From positions 372,001-436,000 of the forward strand of contig NZ_JACZDF010000003.1 of assembly GCF_014852685.1 (NCBI RefSeq): a DNA stretch of 64,000 nucleotides, in the 5' to 3' direction. How positions within the stretch are numbered: position 1 is the stretch's first letter; the number at the start of each line of letters is the position of its first letter. Of the stretch, positions 1-8,462 are shown piece by piece. Both the position numbers and the translations under genes were made by a program. This DNA comes from Flavimobilis rhizosphaerae (lineage in GTDB: Bacteria > Actinomycetota > Actinomycetes > Actinomycetales > Cellulomonadaceae). The notes beneath the pieces were generated by a model. It saw only the letters and a list, made by a program, of their open reading frames with translations, made no database searches and had not been told where the DNA came from.

Positions 1-992
1 ACATCGGGCTCGTCCTCTACGACGCCGACAAGGTGCTCGAGGCCGCGACCGTCCGCGACGAGAAGGACCTGCTCGACGCGCAGCGTGCTGTGTTCCTCGA
101 TCCCCACGACCCCGAGGTCGTCGCCGCGGCGCGCCGCGACGGCATCGCGGAGGACTGGATCGAGGCCGCGCAGAACTCCCCGTGCTGGGACCTCATCTCC
201 CGCTACGAGATCGCACTGCCTCTGCACCCCGAGTACCGGACGCTCCCCATGGTCTGGTACGTGCCGCCGCTGTCGCCCGTCGTCGACGTCGTCACCGACT
301 CCGGCAACGACGGCGAGGACGCGCCGACGCTCTTCCACGCGATCGACAAGCTCCGCATCCCCGTCGAGTACCTTGCGGGCCTCTTCAGCGCGGGCGACAC
401 CGCGCCCGTCGTGCAGTCCCTGCAGCGCCTCGCCGCGATGCGTGCGCACATGCGCAACGTCAACCTTGGGCTCGAGCAGGACCCGCTCATTGCCGAGTCC
501 GTCGGCATGGACGGCGAGACGATCGAAGCGATGTACCGGCTCCTCGCGATCGCCAAGTACGAGGACCGCTACGTCATCCCGACCGCGCACGCCGAGACGG
601 CCCGCGAGCTCGAGATGCTCGGCCTCGACGAGCTCGACTCGGGCTGCTCCCTCGACCACGAGGGCGGCCCCGGCATGGGTGGCCCACGCTTCGGATCGTC
701 GAGCGGCACGCCGTTGCGCGCCACCGTCGAGAACTTCCACGTCCTCCAGGAACGGCAGACGGCCGACGCGATCGACGAGCCCCGCTCCCGCGTCAACCTC
801 CTCACGTGGGACGGCAAGGGCACGCCGCCCGGCATGTTCCCCGAGCGCGAGAGCACACCACCCCCGCACGGCGAGGCGCCCGGCGCGCCCGACCCCGACG
901 GCGCGGCACCCCCCTCAGGCCCCGCGCCGAGCGCCGACCCCGGCCCCGACCCGGGTCCCGCCTCGTTGCCCGAGGGAGGGCCGCGGCTGTGA
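1..992 (+). CDS. narH: Respiratory nitrate reductase beta subunit (3' part)
   Basis: The gene enters the window already open (codon phase starts at base 3), so the N-terminal part with the [4Fe-4S]/[3Fe-4S] cysteine clusters lies outside. What is visible is the typical NarH C-terminal half: the IGLVLYDAD segment, a stretch around CWDLISRYEIALPLHPEYRTLP, the MVWYVPPLSPV motif and the RYVIPTAH segment. The last 90 or so residues are a Pro/Asp/Gly-rich tail that looks lineage-specific. NarH passes electrons from the haem subunit NarI to the molybdenum subunit NarG on the cytoplasmic face of the membrane. The stop codon overlaps the GTG start of narJ by four bases, so translation is probably coupled. 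Identification is secure; only completeness is limited by the window edge. Confidence 0.95.
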   Translation, partial: IGLVLYDADKVLEAATVRDEKDLLDAQRAVFLDPHDPEVVAAARRDGIAEDWIEAAQNSPCWDLISRYEIALPLHPEYRTLPMVWYVPPLSPVVDVVTDSGNDGEDAPTLFHAIDKLRIPVEYLAGLFSAGDTAPVVQSLQRLAAMRAHMRNVNLGLEQDPLIAESVGMDGETIEAMYRLLAIAKYEDRYVIPTAHAETARELEMLGLDELDSGCSLDHEGGPGMGGPRFGSSSGTPLRATVENFHVLQERQTADAIDEPRSRVNLLTWDGKGTPPGMFPERESTPPPHGEAPGAPDPDGAAPPSGPAPSADPGPDPGPASLPEGGPRL

Positions 993-1777
993 GCGCCCCC
1001 GCACCCACGCTGTGGCAGCGCGTCACCGGCCGCGCCCCGTTGCCCGCGGGGCCGCCCGAGCGCGTGACCTCCGTGCCGCCCGCGTCGACCGCGCCCCGGC
1101 GCGGCGGACGCACGGAACCTCTGCCGTTCCTCGACCCCGTCGAGCTACCCGACGAGCTGCGGCGCGCGACCCACATGGCCGTCGCGCTGCTCCTCGACTA
1201 CCCGGGAGAATCGCACGGCGACCGGCTCGACGCCGTCGAGGCGACCGCGTCCGCACTCCCCGCCGTCATCGCCGACGACCTGCGCACGCACGTCGCCGCG
1301 GTCCGCGGGTGGGGCGTCGACCGCACGCAGATCCACTACGTCGAGACCTTCGACCAGAAGCGCCGTTGCGCCCTCCACCTCACCTACTACTCCTCGGGCG
1401 ACACCCGCCGGCGCGGCATGGCGCTCGTGACGTTCGCCGAGGCGTTCGCCGCGTGCGGCTGGGAGCTCGGCGACGACGACCTGCCCGACTACCTGCCGAG
1501 CGTCCTCGAGCTCTCCGCACGCGAGGGCGGGCCGATCGTCGACATGCTGCTCGCGACCCACCGCGAGGGTGTCGAGCTCCTGCGGTCCGCGCTCCACCAC
1601 GTGCGCAGCCCGTTCCGGCACCTGCTCGACGCGCTGTGCCGCACGCTTCCGCAGGTCGACGACGCCGCCGCCGCGCGGTTCGTCAACCTGCTCTCCGCCG
1701 GGCCGCCCCAAGAGATGGTCGGCCTCGGCGGCACCCTCCTCCCGTTCCCGTCCGTCCGCCCGGAGGCGACGCCATGA
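989..1777 (+). CDS. narJ: Nitrate reductase molybdenum cofactor assembly chaperone NarJ
   Basis: 262 residues from a GTG that overlaps the narH stop (GTGA). NarJ is a cytoplasmic chaperone of the TorD/NarJ helical family that holds apo-NarG until Mo-bisMGD is inserted. The family core is clear: LLLDYPGE, then the segment with YVETFDQKRRCALHLTYYSSGDTRRRG, then DDLPDYLPSVLELS, all typical of actinobacterial NarJ. The first 60 residues are a Pro/Arg-rich extension that could indicate a start further downstream, but the four-base overlap supports the chosen one. It ends in an ATGA overlap with narI. Confidence 0.95.
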   Translation: MSAPAPTLWQRVTGRAPLPAGPPERVTSVPPASTAPRRGGRTEPLPFLDPVELPDELRRATHMAVALLLDYPGESHGDRLDAVEATASALPAVIADDLRTHVAAVRGWGVDRTQIHYVETFDQKRRCALHLTYYSSGDTRRRGMALVTFAEAFAACGWELGDDDLPDYLPSVLELSAREGGPIVDMLLATHREGVELLRSALHHVRSPFRHLLDALCRTLPQVDDAAAARFVNLLSAGPPQEMVGLGGTLLPFPSVRPEATP

Positions 1778-2520
1778 GTGCGACCGACATCCTGCTGTGG
1801 GGCGTCCTGCCCTACGTCGTCACCGCCGTGTTCATCGTCGGGCACGTGTGGCGCTACCGCTACGACCAGTTCGGGTGGACGACCCGCTCGAGCGAGGTCT
1901 ACGAGAAGAAGCTCCTGCGCTGGGGCTCGCCGATGTTCCACGTCGGCGTGCTCATGGTCGCGGGAGGGCACGTCGTCGGGCTGCTCATCCCGCGCGAGTG
2001 GCTCTACGCGATCGGCATCGACGAGCACGCCTACCACCTCGGCGCGACGTGGCTCGGGACGTTCGCGGCGGTCCTCACCGTCGTGGGCCTCACGATCCTC
2101 ATCTACCGGCGTCGCCGCACCCGCTCGGTGTTCCTCGCGACGACGCGCATGGACAAGCTCATGTTCGTCGCGCTCGGCGCGGCGATCGGGTTCGGTACGG
2201 CTGCGACCGTCGTCGAGCAGATCATCGGCGGCGGCTACAACTACCGCGAGACGATCTCGCCGTGGATCCGCTCCGTCATGTACTTCCAGCCGGACATCGC
2301 GCTCATGGACGGCATCCCCGTGCTCTTCACGCTCCACGTCGTCTCGGGGCTGCTGCTCATCGCGCTGTGGCCCTTCACGCGGCTCGTCCACGTGTGGTCG
2401 GCGCCCGTCGGCTACCTCGTGCGGCCGTACATCGTCTACCGCTCGCGCGACGCGCAGCAGGGCATGCGTGAGGGCCGTCCCGGCTGGGACCCGGTCGAGA
2501 CGCGCTCGCGCAAGCGGTGA
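1774..2520 (+). CDS. narI: Nitrate reductase gamma subunit, cytochrome b
   Basis: 248 residues, about the usual length for NarI, the membrane cytochrome b that oxidises menaquinol and passes electrons to NarH. There are five hydrophobic helices. His56 and His66 in the FHVGVLMVAGGHVVG segment match the family's conserved haem-ligand positions, and a further histidine lies in the FTLHVVSG helix near residue 190. The C-terminus is basic and cytoplasmic. It starts with an ATGA overlap on narJ and is the last gene of the nar operon; moeB begins 13 bases later, so the molybdopterin gene may be co-transcribed with the enzyme that needs its product. Confidence 0.96.
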   Translation: MSATDILLWGVLPYVVTAVFIVGHVWRYRYDQFGWTTRSSEVYEKKLLRWGSPMFHVGVLMVAGGHVVGLLIPREWLYAIGIDEHAYHLGATWLGTFAAVLTVVGLTILIYRRRRTRSVFLATTRMDKLMFVALGAAIGFGTAATVVEQIIGGGYNYRETISPWIRSVMYFQPDIALMDGIPVLFTLHVVSGLLLIALWPFTRLVHVWSAPVGYLVRPYIVYRSRDAQQGMREGRPGWDPVETRSRKR

Positions 2521-2533
2521 GACGCTGGGACGC

Positions 2534-3751
2534 ATGACTTCTGTGAGGACGCCCGCCGCGCCCGGGGCGGTCCGCGCCCCGGGCCCGCGGCGGCTCGGGC
2601 CGCTCGTCGAGCCGGGACCGCCGCTCACGGGCGCGCAGGCCGCACGCTACGCGCGGCAGCTCGCGCTCCCGGAGGTGGGGACCGACGGGCAGAGGCGGCT
2701 GCTCGCCGCGCGCGTTCTCGTCGTCGGGGCCGGCGGGCTCGGCTCACCGACGCTGCTCTACCTCGCGGCCGCGGGCGTGGGGACGCTCGGGATCGTCGAC
2801 GACGACGTCGTCGACGTCTCCAACCTCCAGCGGCAGGTTCTCCACACGACCGCGGACGTCGGGCGGCGCAAGGTCGACTCCGCGGCCGACGCAGTGCGCG
2901 CGCTCAACCCCGACGTCACCGTCGTCATGCACGACGTGCGTCTCGAGCCGTCGAACGTGCTCTCCGTCCTGGCGGGCTACGACCTCGTCGTCGACGGATC
3001 CGACAACTTCGCGACCCGCTACCTCGTGGGCGATGCCTGCGCGGAGCTCGGCCTGCCGTGCGTGTGGGGTGCCGTCCTCGGCGGGCACGGGCAGGTCTCG
3101 ACGTTCTGGGCCGCGCCTCCCGGCGGTTCCGGGGTCGAGTATCGCGACGTGTTCGAGACGCCGCCGCCGCCCGGGAGCGTCTCGAGCTGCTCGACCGCCG
3201 GCGTGCTCGGCGCCGTGTGCGCCGCCGTGGGGTCGATGCTCTCGCTCGAGGTCGTGCGGCTCGTGTGCGGCGGACCGTCCCTGCTAGGGAGACTGCTCGT
3301 GCACGACGCGTGGGGGGCGACGTGGCGCGAGGTGCCCGTGGCCGGGACGCCCGGCGGGCGGCCGCTCGGGCGGGATCTCGTGGCCGCAGTTGAGGCGTGC
3401 GGGGTGCCTTCTGGTGCGGCTGCCGGGGCCGACGTCATCGACGTCGACGCGCTCGCGGACCTCCTCGCGGACGGGACCTGCGACGTCGTCGACGTGCGCT
3501 CGACGGAGGAGTTCGCCGCGTACGGCGTGCCGGGTACGCGGTCGGTCCCGCTCGAGGCGTTCGAGGACGCGTCGGCGTTCGACGGGCCGGACGCCGTGCG
3601 GTCTCCGCTCGTCGTCCTGTGCGAGCTCGACGCGCGCGCCCTGCGCGCGGCGATCCTTGCGCGGGAGGCCGGCCTGGCCGACGTGCGTGCCGTCGCCGGC
3701 GGTGTCGTCGCGTGGCACGCGACGGGGCGCGCAATCTCCCACGTCGCCTGA
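2534..3751 (+). CDS. moeB: MoeB/MoeZ-type sulfur-carrier adenylyltransferase with rhodanese domain
   Basis: 405 residues. Residues about 35-280 form a ThiF/MoeB adenylation domain with the nucleotide-binding GAGGLGSP loop, DDDVVDVSNLQRQ and the CSTAGVLG segment. Residues about 310-405 form a rhodanese domain with a candidate active-site cysteine in VVLCELDAR. Such fusions adenylate the C-terminal GlyGly of MoaD (and often of other sulfur carriers) and then supply sulfur from a persulfide. The CxxC pairs that bind structural zinc in E. coli MoeB are not present: the usual cysteine segment reads YRDVFETPPPPGSV. The rhodanese loop is also not the common CRSGxRS form, so persulfide chemistry is inferred. 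Its place between narI and mog/moaC supports a role in molybdopterin synthesis. Confidence 0.88.
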   Translation: MTSVRTPAAPGAVRAPGPRRLGPLVEPGPPLTGAQAARYARQLALPEVGTDGQRRLLAARVLVVGAGGLGSPTLLYLAAAGVGTLGIVDDDVVDVSNLQRQVLHTTADVGRRKVDSAADAVRALNPDVTVVMHDVRLEPSNVLSVLAGYDLVVDGSDNFATRYLVGDACAELGLPCVWGAVLGGHGQVSTFWAAPPGGSGVEYRDVFETPPPPGSVSSCSTAGVLGAVCAAVGSMLSLEVVRLVCGGPSLLGRLLVHDAWGATWREVPVAGTPGGRPLGRDLVAAVEACGVPSGAAAGADVIDVDALADLLADGTCDVVDVRSTEEFAAYGVPGTRSVPLEAFEDASAFDGPDAVRSPLVVLCELDARALRAAILAREAGLADVRAVAGGVVAWHATGRAISHVA

Positions 3752-3766
3752 CGACCAGCGAACCGC

Positions 3767-3792
3767 AGTGATATCATCGCACCGAAGTGATA
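3767..3792. promoter_or_regulatory. Probable autoregulatory operator of the FitAB-like pair
   Basis: Two near-identical half-sites, CCGCAGTGATA and CCGAAGTGATA, lie 19 bases apart just upstream of the antitoxin start. The first contains the palindrome TGATATCA, and TATCA...TGATA also forms an inverted repeat with an 11-base spacer. Ribbon-helix-helix antitoxins of this family usually repress their own promoter through such paired sites. The function is inferred from position and symmetry only. Confidence 0.45.
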
Positions 3793-3821
3793 GCGGTGCG
3801 AGAGTGGCGAGGGGAGACGCT

Positions 3822-4061
3822 ATGGCTGCGATGACTGTGAGAGGCCTGTCCGACGAGACACATCGGGCACTCAAGCTGCGTGCTGCGCGGCACGGCCGGA
3901 GCGCCGAGGCTGAGGTCCGTGCGATCCTCGATGCGGCGGTCGCCGACGAGGGCCGTGTCCTTCTGGGTTCGCTGATGGCCGACATCGGGCACGCGGCCGG
4001 GGGCATCGAGCTCGAGACCCTGCGAGCTCGCGCACCGCACGTGCCCGTGGACCTCGGGTGA
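3822..4061 (+). CDS. FitA-like ribbon-helix-helix antitoxin
   Basis: 79 residues. The N-terminal MTVRGLSDETHRALKLRAA segment is the ribbon-helix-helix DNA-binding fold of FitA/VapB-type antitoxins, followed by RHGRSAEAEVRAILDAAV, the signature of the FitA subgroup. The C-terminal part would wrap around the toxin. It begins after a good purine-rich ribosome site (ggggaga) and shares four bases (GTGA) with the downstream PIN toxin, the usual antitoxin-first arrangement. It should neutralise the toxin and repress the pair's promoter, which has repeated AGTGATA half-sites. Confidence 0.88.
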   Translation: MAAMTVRGLSDETHRALKLRAARHGRSAEAEVRAILDAAVADEGRVLLGSLMADIGHAAGGIELETLRARAPHVPVDLG

Positions 4062-4477
4062 TCGTCCTCGACACGAACGTCCTCTCGGAGCCGCTCCGAC
4101 CGCGGCCCGAGCCTCGCGTCGTCGGCTGGATCGACGCTCAGCACGTCGGGACCCTCTACGTCAGCGCACTGACGCTTGCCGAGCTACGTCTCGGCGTCGC
4201 GGTGCTCCCCGACGGTGCGCGCCGACAGTCGATCGAGTGGCGGCTCGAGCGGGAGGTCTTCCCGCTCTTCACGGGGCGGGTCCTGCCCGTCGATGATTCC
4301 GTCGCGGTCGAGTTTGCGCGGCTGCTGGCCGCCGCGCGGTCAGCTGGCTCCACGATGCCGACCGCCGACGCTCTCATCGCTGCGACGTGCGCCGCCCACG
4401 GCTTCACGCTCGCGACACGCAACGTCGCGGACTTTGCAACGAGCGGGATCCCGCTCATCAATCCGTGGGCGAACTGA
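4058..4477 (+). CDS. FitB/VapC-like PIN-domain toxin
   Basis: 139 residues from GTG. The PIN ribonuclease acidic set is intact: Asp5 in the MIVLDTNVLSE start, Glu in LTLAELRLGV, Asp in TADALIAA and Asp in NVADFA. The family cleaves RNA with Mg/Mn, and activity is blocked by the partner antitoxin encoded immediately upstream. The module sits between moeB and mog in an otherwise pure molybdenum cluster, so it was probably inserted there, although base composition looks like its neighbours. An 11-bp inverted repeat follows the gene. Confidence 0.9.
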   Translation: MIVLDTNVLSEPLRPRPEPRVVGWIDAQHVGTLYVSALTLAELRLGVAVLPDGARRQSIEWRLEREVFPLFTGRVLPVDDSVAVEFARLLAAARSAGSTMPTADALIAATCAAHGFTLATRNVADFATSGIPLINPWAN

Positions 4478-4480
4478 CAC

Positions 4481-4545
4481 GCACGGGTCACTGCGTGCGC
4501 GCGTGATCGCTTGCGTGCCCCAGCAGGCTGGCCTGTGACCCGTGC
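4481..4545. terminator. Inverted repeat between convergent genes
   Basis: GCACGGGTCAC at 4481-4491 pairs with GTGACCCGTGC at 4535-4545 (11 of 11 bases), separated by 43 bases that contain further short G/C pairings. It lies exactly between the convergent toxin and mog genes. It may be a bidirectional terminator; there is no T-tract. Confidence 0.4.
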
Positions 4546-4552
4546 GGAGGGG

Positions 4553-5074
4553 TCAGTGGGTCTGGCCCGCGAGCTGGTCGAGGGCGTGAGGGAGGACCGG
4601 CGCGAGCGCGCGAACCGCGTCCCGCGCGGCGCCCGGCGAGCCTGCGACGTTGACGACGAGCGTGCGCCCGGCCACGCCCGCGATGCCGCGCGAGAGGACC
4701 GCCGCCGGGACGCCGTGGGCGAGGCCGTCGGCGCGGAGCAGCTCGGCGAGGCCCGGGACGGGACGCTCGACAACGCTCGCGGTGATCTCCGGGGTGAGGT
4801 CGCGCGGGCCGAGTCCCGTGCCGCCCGTCGTGAGGATGACGTCGACGTCCGCCCGGACCGCGTCGAGCAGTGCGGCGCGAACCGCGTCGCCGTCGGGCAC
4901 GATCGTCGCGTCCGGAACCTCGAGGCCCAGGGCGCGCAGGCCCGCGACGAGCACAGGACCCGAGCGGTCCTCGTAGACACCCGCCGACGCGCGGTCGCTC
5001 ACCGTGATGACGCGAGCGGTTCCCCGGCAGGGGCCGGTGGAGTTGCCGGCGGATCCGAGAGTCGCAGCGTGCAC
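4553..5074 (-). CDS. mog: Molybdopterin adenylyltransferase (MogA/MoaB family)
   Basis: 173 residues if the GTG at 5074 is the start; the recognisable fold begins about 20 residues later at RVITVSDRAS, so the start is uncertain. The TTGGTGLGPRDLTPE motif binds the cofactor and the C-terminus carries NVAGSPGAARDAV, both characteristic. The enzyme adenylates molybdopterin before MoeA inserts molybdate. It is the last gene of a moeA-moaC-mog operon on the minus strand, with a 22-base gap after moaC. Confidence 0.92.
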   Translation of the reverse strand: MHAATLGSAGNSTGPCRGTARVITVSDRASAGVYEDRSGPVLVAGLRALGLEVPDATIVPDGDAVRAALLDAVRADVDVILTTGGTGLGPRDLTPEITASVVERPVPGLAELLRADGLAHGVPAAVLSRGIAGVAGRTLVVNVAGSPGAARDAVRALAPVLPHALDQLAGQTH

Positions 5075-5096
5075 GTCGTGCCCGTGATCAGGAATC

Positions 5097-5585
5097 TCAG
5101 CGCGTCCAGTCGCCCGAGCGGCCGCCGCTCTTCGCCTCGACGCGCACGTCCGTGATCGTCGCGAGCTTGTCGACGGCCTTGACCATGTCGACGAGCGCGA
5201 GCCCCGCGACGGACACGCACGTGAGCGCCTCCATCTCGACGCCCGTCCGGTCCGCGGTGCGGACCGTCGCCGTGATGGCGACGCCGTCGTCCTCGACGAC
5301 GAGGTCGACCTTGACGCCGTGGATCGCGATGGGGTGGCACAGCGGCACGAGGTCCGGCGTGCGCTTGGCCGCCGCGATGCCCGCGATCCGCGCGACCGCG
5401 AGGGCGTCGCCCTTGGGCACGCCCTCGCCGCGCAGCAGACCGACGACCTCGGGGGAGACGAGCACACGCCCCGTCGCCGTCGCCGTGCGGACCGTCACGG
5501 GCTTCTCGGCGACGTCGACCATGCGAGCAGCACCGCTCGCGTCGACATGGGTGAGGCGGGGAGCGTCGGGCGTCGGGGAGGTCAT
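5097..5585 (-). CDS. moaC: Cyclic pyranopterin monophosphate synthase accessory protein MoaC
   Basis: 162 residues, typical length. MoaC works with MoaA to turn GTP into cyclic pyranopterin monophosphate, the first step of molybdopterin synthesis. The family's signature blocks are all present: LTHVDASGAARMVDVAEKP, KGDALAVARIAGIAAAKRT, DLVPLCHPI and GVEMEALTCVSVAGLALVDMVKA. Its ATG overlaps the moeA stop by four bases (ATGA). Confidence 0.97.
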   Translation of the reverse strand: MTSPTPDAPRLTHVDASGAARMVDVAEKPVTVRTATATGRVLVSPEVVGLLRGEGVPKGDALAVARIAGIAAAKRTPDLVPLCHPIAIHGVKVDLVVEDDGVAITATVRTADRTGVEMEALTCVSVAGLALVDMVKAVDKLATITDVRVEAKSGGRSGDWTR

Positions 5586-6904
5586 GCCTCATCCTCCCGC
5601 AGGTCGAGGACGTCGACCATCGACCCCGCCGCGAGGTCCGTGACGTCCGCGGGCACGACCGCGAGCCCGTCGGACGCGGCGAGGGCCCCGAGCAGGTGCG
5701 AGCCGCGACCGCCGACCGGCGTCGCCTCGGGCAGGCCGTCCGGCCACGTGAGCGCGACGCGCACGTACTGCTCCTTGCCCGCGGGCGAGGTGAGCGGGGC
5801 CGTGAGCGTCGCGCGCACGCGCCGGCGCGTGAGCGTCGTGGCACCCGCGAGGCGCCGCAGCAGCGGTCGTACGAAGACCTCGAAGGACACGTATGAGCTC
5901 ACCGGGTTGCCCGGCAGCCCCACGACGACGGCGCCCGACGGCAGCGTGCCGACCGCCTGCGGACGCCCCGGCTGCATCCGCACGTGCACGAGCTCGAGGT
6001 GCTCGGCGAGCGCGTCGCGCACGACGTCGAACTCGCCGACCGACACCCCGCCGCTCGTCACGACGACGTCCGCCGCGAGATGAGGGTCGGTGAGCAGGGC
6101 GCGCAGCGCGGCGACGTCGTCGGGCACCGTCCGCACCGCCACCTCTGCGCCCGCCGCGCGCGCGAGCGCGGCGAGCTGGACGGAGTTCGACTCGAAGATC
6201 GCGCCGTGCGGCAGCGGTTCCCCGGGCGCGAGCGAACCGGGCGCGACAAGCTCCGAGCCCGTCGAGACAACAAGGACGCGCGGGCGCCTGCGCACCGGCA
6301 AGGTCGCGTGGCCCGTCGCCGCCGCAAGCCCGAGGCGCGCCGCCGTGAGGACCTCGCCCGCACGCAGAACCGTCGCGCCCGCGGCGACGTCCTCACCGCG
6401 ACGGCGAATGTTCGCACCCGCCGGCACGGGCTCGAGAACCGTCACCGCGTCCCGGCCCGCGTCCGTCCGCTCGACCTGCACGACCGTATCCGCGCCCGAC
6501 GGCACCGGGGCACCCGTCATGATGCGCACCGCCACACCTGGGACGAGCGTGAGGTCGCGCGGGTCGCCCGCCGGGACGACGTCGACGACGGGGAGAGTGC
6601 CTGTGCCACCCATGGCCGGCTCGTGCGCGTCGGCACCCTGGACCCCGGTGAGATCCGCGTGCCGCAGCGCGTACCCGTCCATCGCCGAGTTGTCCCACGG
6701 CGGCAGGTCGACGAGCGAGGTGACATCGGCGGAGAGGATGCGGCCGAGCGCGGCGACGTCGGCCGGGATCACCTCCGCAGGTAGCGAACCGCCGAGCGCG
6801 AGGACCGCGGCCGCGTGCTCAGCCGGTGTGCGCGTCGGGCGGGGGGCGTCGAGGCGCTGCACGGGAGTGCCGGGCGCGGGCGTAGCGTCGTCGGAGGGGC
6901 TCAC
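5582..6904 (-). CDS. moeA: Molybdopterin molybdotransferase MoeA
   Basis: 440 residues from GTG. MoeA inserts molybdate into adenylated molybdopterin. Visible family features are DLPPWDNSAMDGYALR near residue 70, the MTGAPVPSGADTVVQVE segment, the central TSGGVSVGEFD motif and the PGNPVSSYVSFEVFVRP loop, followed by the C-terminal beta domain. It leads the moeA-moaC-mog operon and diverges from moaA; the 103-base gap must hold both promoters, but no clear operator was seen. Confidence 0.97.
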   Translation of the reverse strand: MSPSDDATPAPGTPVQRLDAPRPTRTPAEHAAAVLALGGSLPAEVIPADVAALGRILSADVTSLVDLPPWDNSAMDGYALRHADLTGVQGADAHEPAMGGTGTLPVVDVVPAGDPRDLTLVPGVAVRIMTGAPVPSGADTVVQVERTDAGRDAVTVLEPVPAGANIRRRGEDVAAGATVLRAGEVLTAARLGLAAATGHATLPVRRRPRVLVVSTGSELVAPGSLAPGEPLPHGAIFESNSVQLAALARAAGAEVAVRTVPDDVAALRALLTDPHLAADVVVTSGGVSVGEFDVVRDALAEHLELVHVRMQPGRPQAVGTLPSGAVVVGLPGNPVSSYVSFEVFVRPLLRRLAGATTLTRRRVRATLTAPLTSPAGKEQYVRVALTWPDGLPEATPVGGRGSHLLGALAASDGLAVVPADVTDLAAGSMVDVLDLREDEA

Positions 6905-7007
6905 GGCGCCAACCTACTCGGCGCCACCGACACCGCGCAGGGCCACCGCCGGGTTTTTCCACGGGCGACCCCGGGCAGATGTCGGGGGCCCCTCCTAGAC
7001 TGGCGGC

Positions 7008-8114
7008 GTGGCGGACCTCACCTCGACCGACCACCCCGCGCAGGCGCCCGGCGCCGCACGCGACGGGGTGCCCGTGGGCGAGGGCGCACGGCCCGAGGAC
7101 CCCGGTCTCGTCGACCGCTACGGTCGCCGCGCGATCGACCTGCGCGTCTCCCTCACCGACCGCTGCAACCTCCGCTGCACGTACTGCATGCCCGCGGAGG
7201 GCCTCGAGTGGACGCCCACCGAGCAGATGCTCACCGACGACGAGATCTCGCGGCTCGTGCGCGTCGCCGTCGAACGCCTCGGGGTGACCGAGGTGCGCTT
7301 CACGGGCGGCGAGCCGCTCCTGCGGCGCGGCCTCGAGGACATCGTCGCGGCGACGCACGCGTTGCGGACCCCCGACGGCGCTCGAGTGCCGACCTCCCTC
7401 ACGACGAACGGCCTCGGCCTCGACCGGCGTGCCCGTGCGCTCGCGGACGCCGGCCTCACGCGCGTCAACGTCTCCGTCGACTCCCTCGACGCCGCGCGCT
7501 ACGCGCAGCTCACCCGCCGCGACCGCCTCCACGACGTCCTCGCGGGCCTCGACGCCGCCGAGGCCGTCGGGTTCGCGCCCATCAAGGTCAACGCCGTGCT
7601 CGTCCGCAGCATCAACGACGACGAGGCGCCCGCGCTGCTCGACTGGGCGCTCGCACGCGGCTTCGAGCTGCGGTTCATCGAGCAGATGCCGCTCGGCCCG
7701 CACGGCACGTGGGTGCGCGAGGACATGGTGACGGCCGACGAGATCCTCGCGTCCCTCACGGCCGCGCACACCCTCGAGCCCGAGGGGGCCGCCGCGCGCG
7801 GGGGAGCGCCCGCCGAGACGTGGCGCGTCGTGCGCGACGGCGTCGTCGTCGGACGCGTCGGGGTCATCGGCACCGTCACCCGGCCGTTCTGCGGCGCGTG
7901 CGACCGCACGCGGCTCACCTCCGACGGACAGGTCCGCACGTGCCTCTTCGCGCGTGAGGAGACCGACCTGCGCGCGCTCCTGCGCGGCGGCGCTCCCGAC
8001 GACGAGCTCGCGGACGCGTGGCGCGGCGCGATGTGGGGCAAGAAGGCCGGCCACGGCATCGACGACGACGGCTTCCTGCAGCCGCAACGACTCATGAGCG
8101 CGATCGGGGGATGA
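7008..8114 (+). CDS. moaA: GTP 3',8-cyclase MoaA (radical SAM)
   Basis: 368 residues from GTG. The radical-SAM cluster CxxxCxxC is Cys53, Cys57 and Cys60 in DRCNLRCTYCMP; the second [4Fe-4S] cluster uses the C-terminal FCGACDRTRL and RTCLF cysteines; the protein ends in MSAIGG, the conserved GlyGly tail needed for activity. It catalyses the radical rearrangement of GTP that starts molybdopterin synthesis, with MoaC encoded divergently nearby. The first 35 residues are a non-conserved extension. It overlaps moaD by four bases. Confidence 0.97.
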   Translation: MADLTSTDHPAQAPGAARDGVPVGEGARPEDPGLVDRYGRRAIDLRVSLTDRCNLRCTYCMPAEGLEWTPTEQMLTDDEISRLVRVAVERLGVTEVRFTGGEPLLRRGLEDIVAATHALRTPDGARVPTSLTTNGLGLDRRARALADAGLTRVNVSVDSLDAARYAQLTRRDRLHDVLAGLDAAEAVGFAPIKVNAVLVRSINDDEAPALLDWALARGFELRFIEQMPLGPHGTWVREDMVTADEILASLTAAHTLEPEGAAARGGAPAETWRVVRDGVVVGRVGVIGTVTRPFCGACDRTRLTSDGQVRTCLFAREETDLRALLRGGAPDDELADAWRGAMWGKKAGHGIDDDGFLQPQRLMSAIGG

Positions 8115-8386
8115 GCATGACGACGACCGACCTCAGCACGACCGTGACCGTCCGCTACTTCGCGGCAGCCGCCGCAGGGGCGGGCTGCGACGAGGAGACC
8201 CTCGTCGTCCCCGTCGACGCGACCGTCGGCGACGTCACGGCCGCTGTCCTCGCGGCCCACCCCGGCCTCGAGGCGCTGCTCGCACTCTGCAGCGTCCTCG
8301 CCGAGGGACGCCTGCTGCGCGACCCCGCCGCGCCGCTCGCGGGCGCGACGACCGTCGACGTCCTGCCGCCGTTCGCGGGCGGATGA
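8111..8386 (+). CDS. moaD: Molybdopterin synthase small subunit MoaD (sulfur carrier)
   Basis: 91 residues, ubiquitin-like fold: a beta strand VTVRYFAAAAAGAGC, then VGDVTAAVLAAHPGLEALLALCSVLAEG, and the mandatory C-terminal GlyGly (PPFAGG) that MoeB adenylates and thiolates. The start shares ATGA with the moaA stop; a second ATG two codons on is possible. Its partner MoaE is encoded convergently 76 bases away rather than directly downstream. Confidence 0.93.
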   Translation: MSMTTTDLSTTVTVRYFAAAAAGAGCDEETLVVPVDATVGDVTAAVLAAHPGLEALLALCSVLAEGRLLRDPAAPLAGATTVDVLPPFAGG

Positions 8387-8462
8387 GCCCGCCGGGCGAG
8401 CCGTCGTCGGGCGTCCGCGGCGTCGCGCGTCCTCGGCGTCGTGCGCCGCGCGAGGTCGCCGC

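Noticed and set aside
85-2520. Long overlapping Arg/Ser/Pro-rich frames throughout
   Set aside because: In DNA this GC-rich all frames stay open; these lack family motifs and ribosome sites and lie opposite or across recognised genes.
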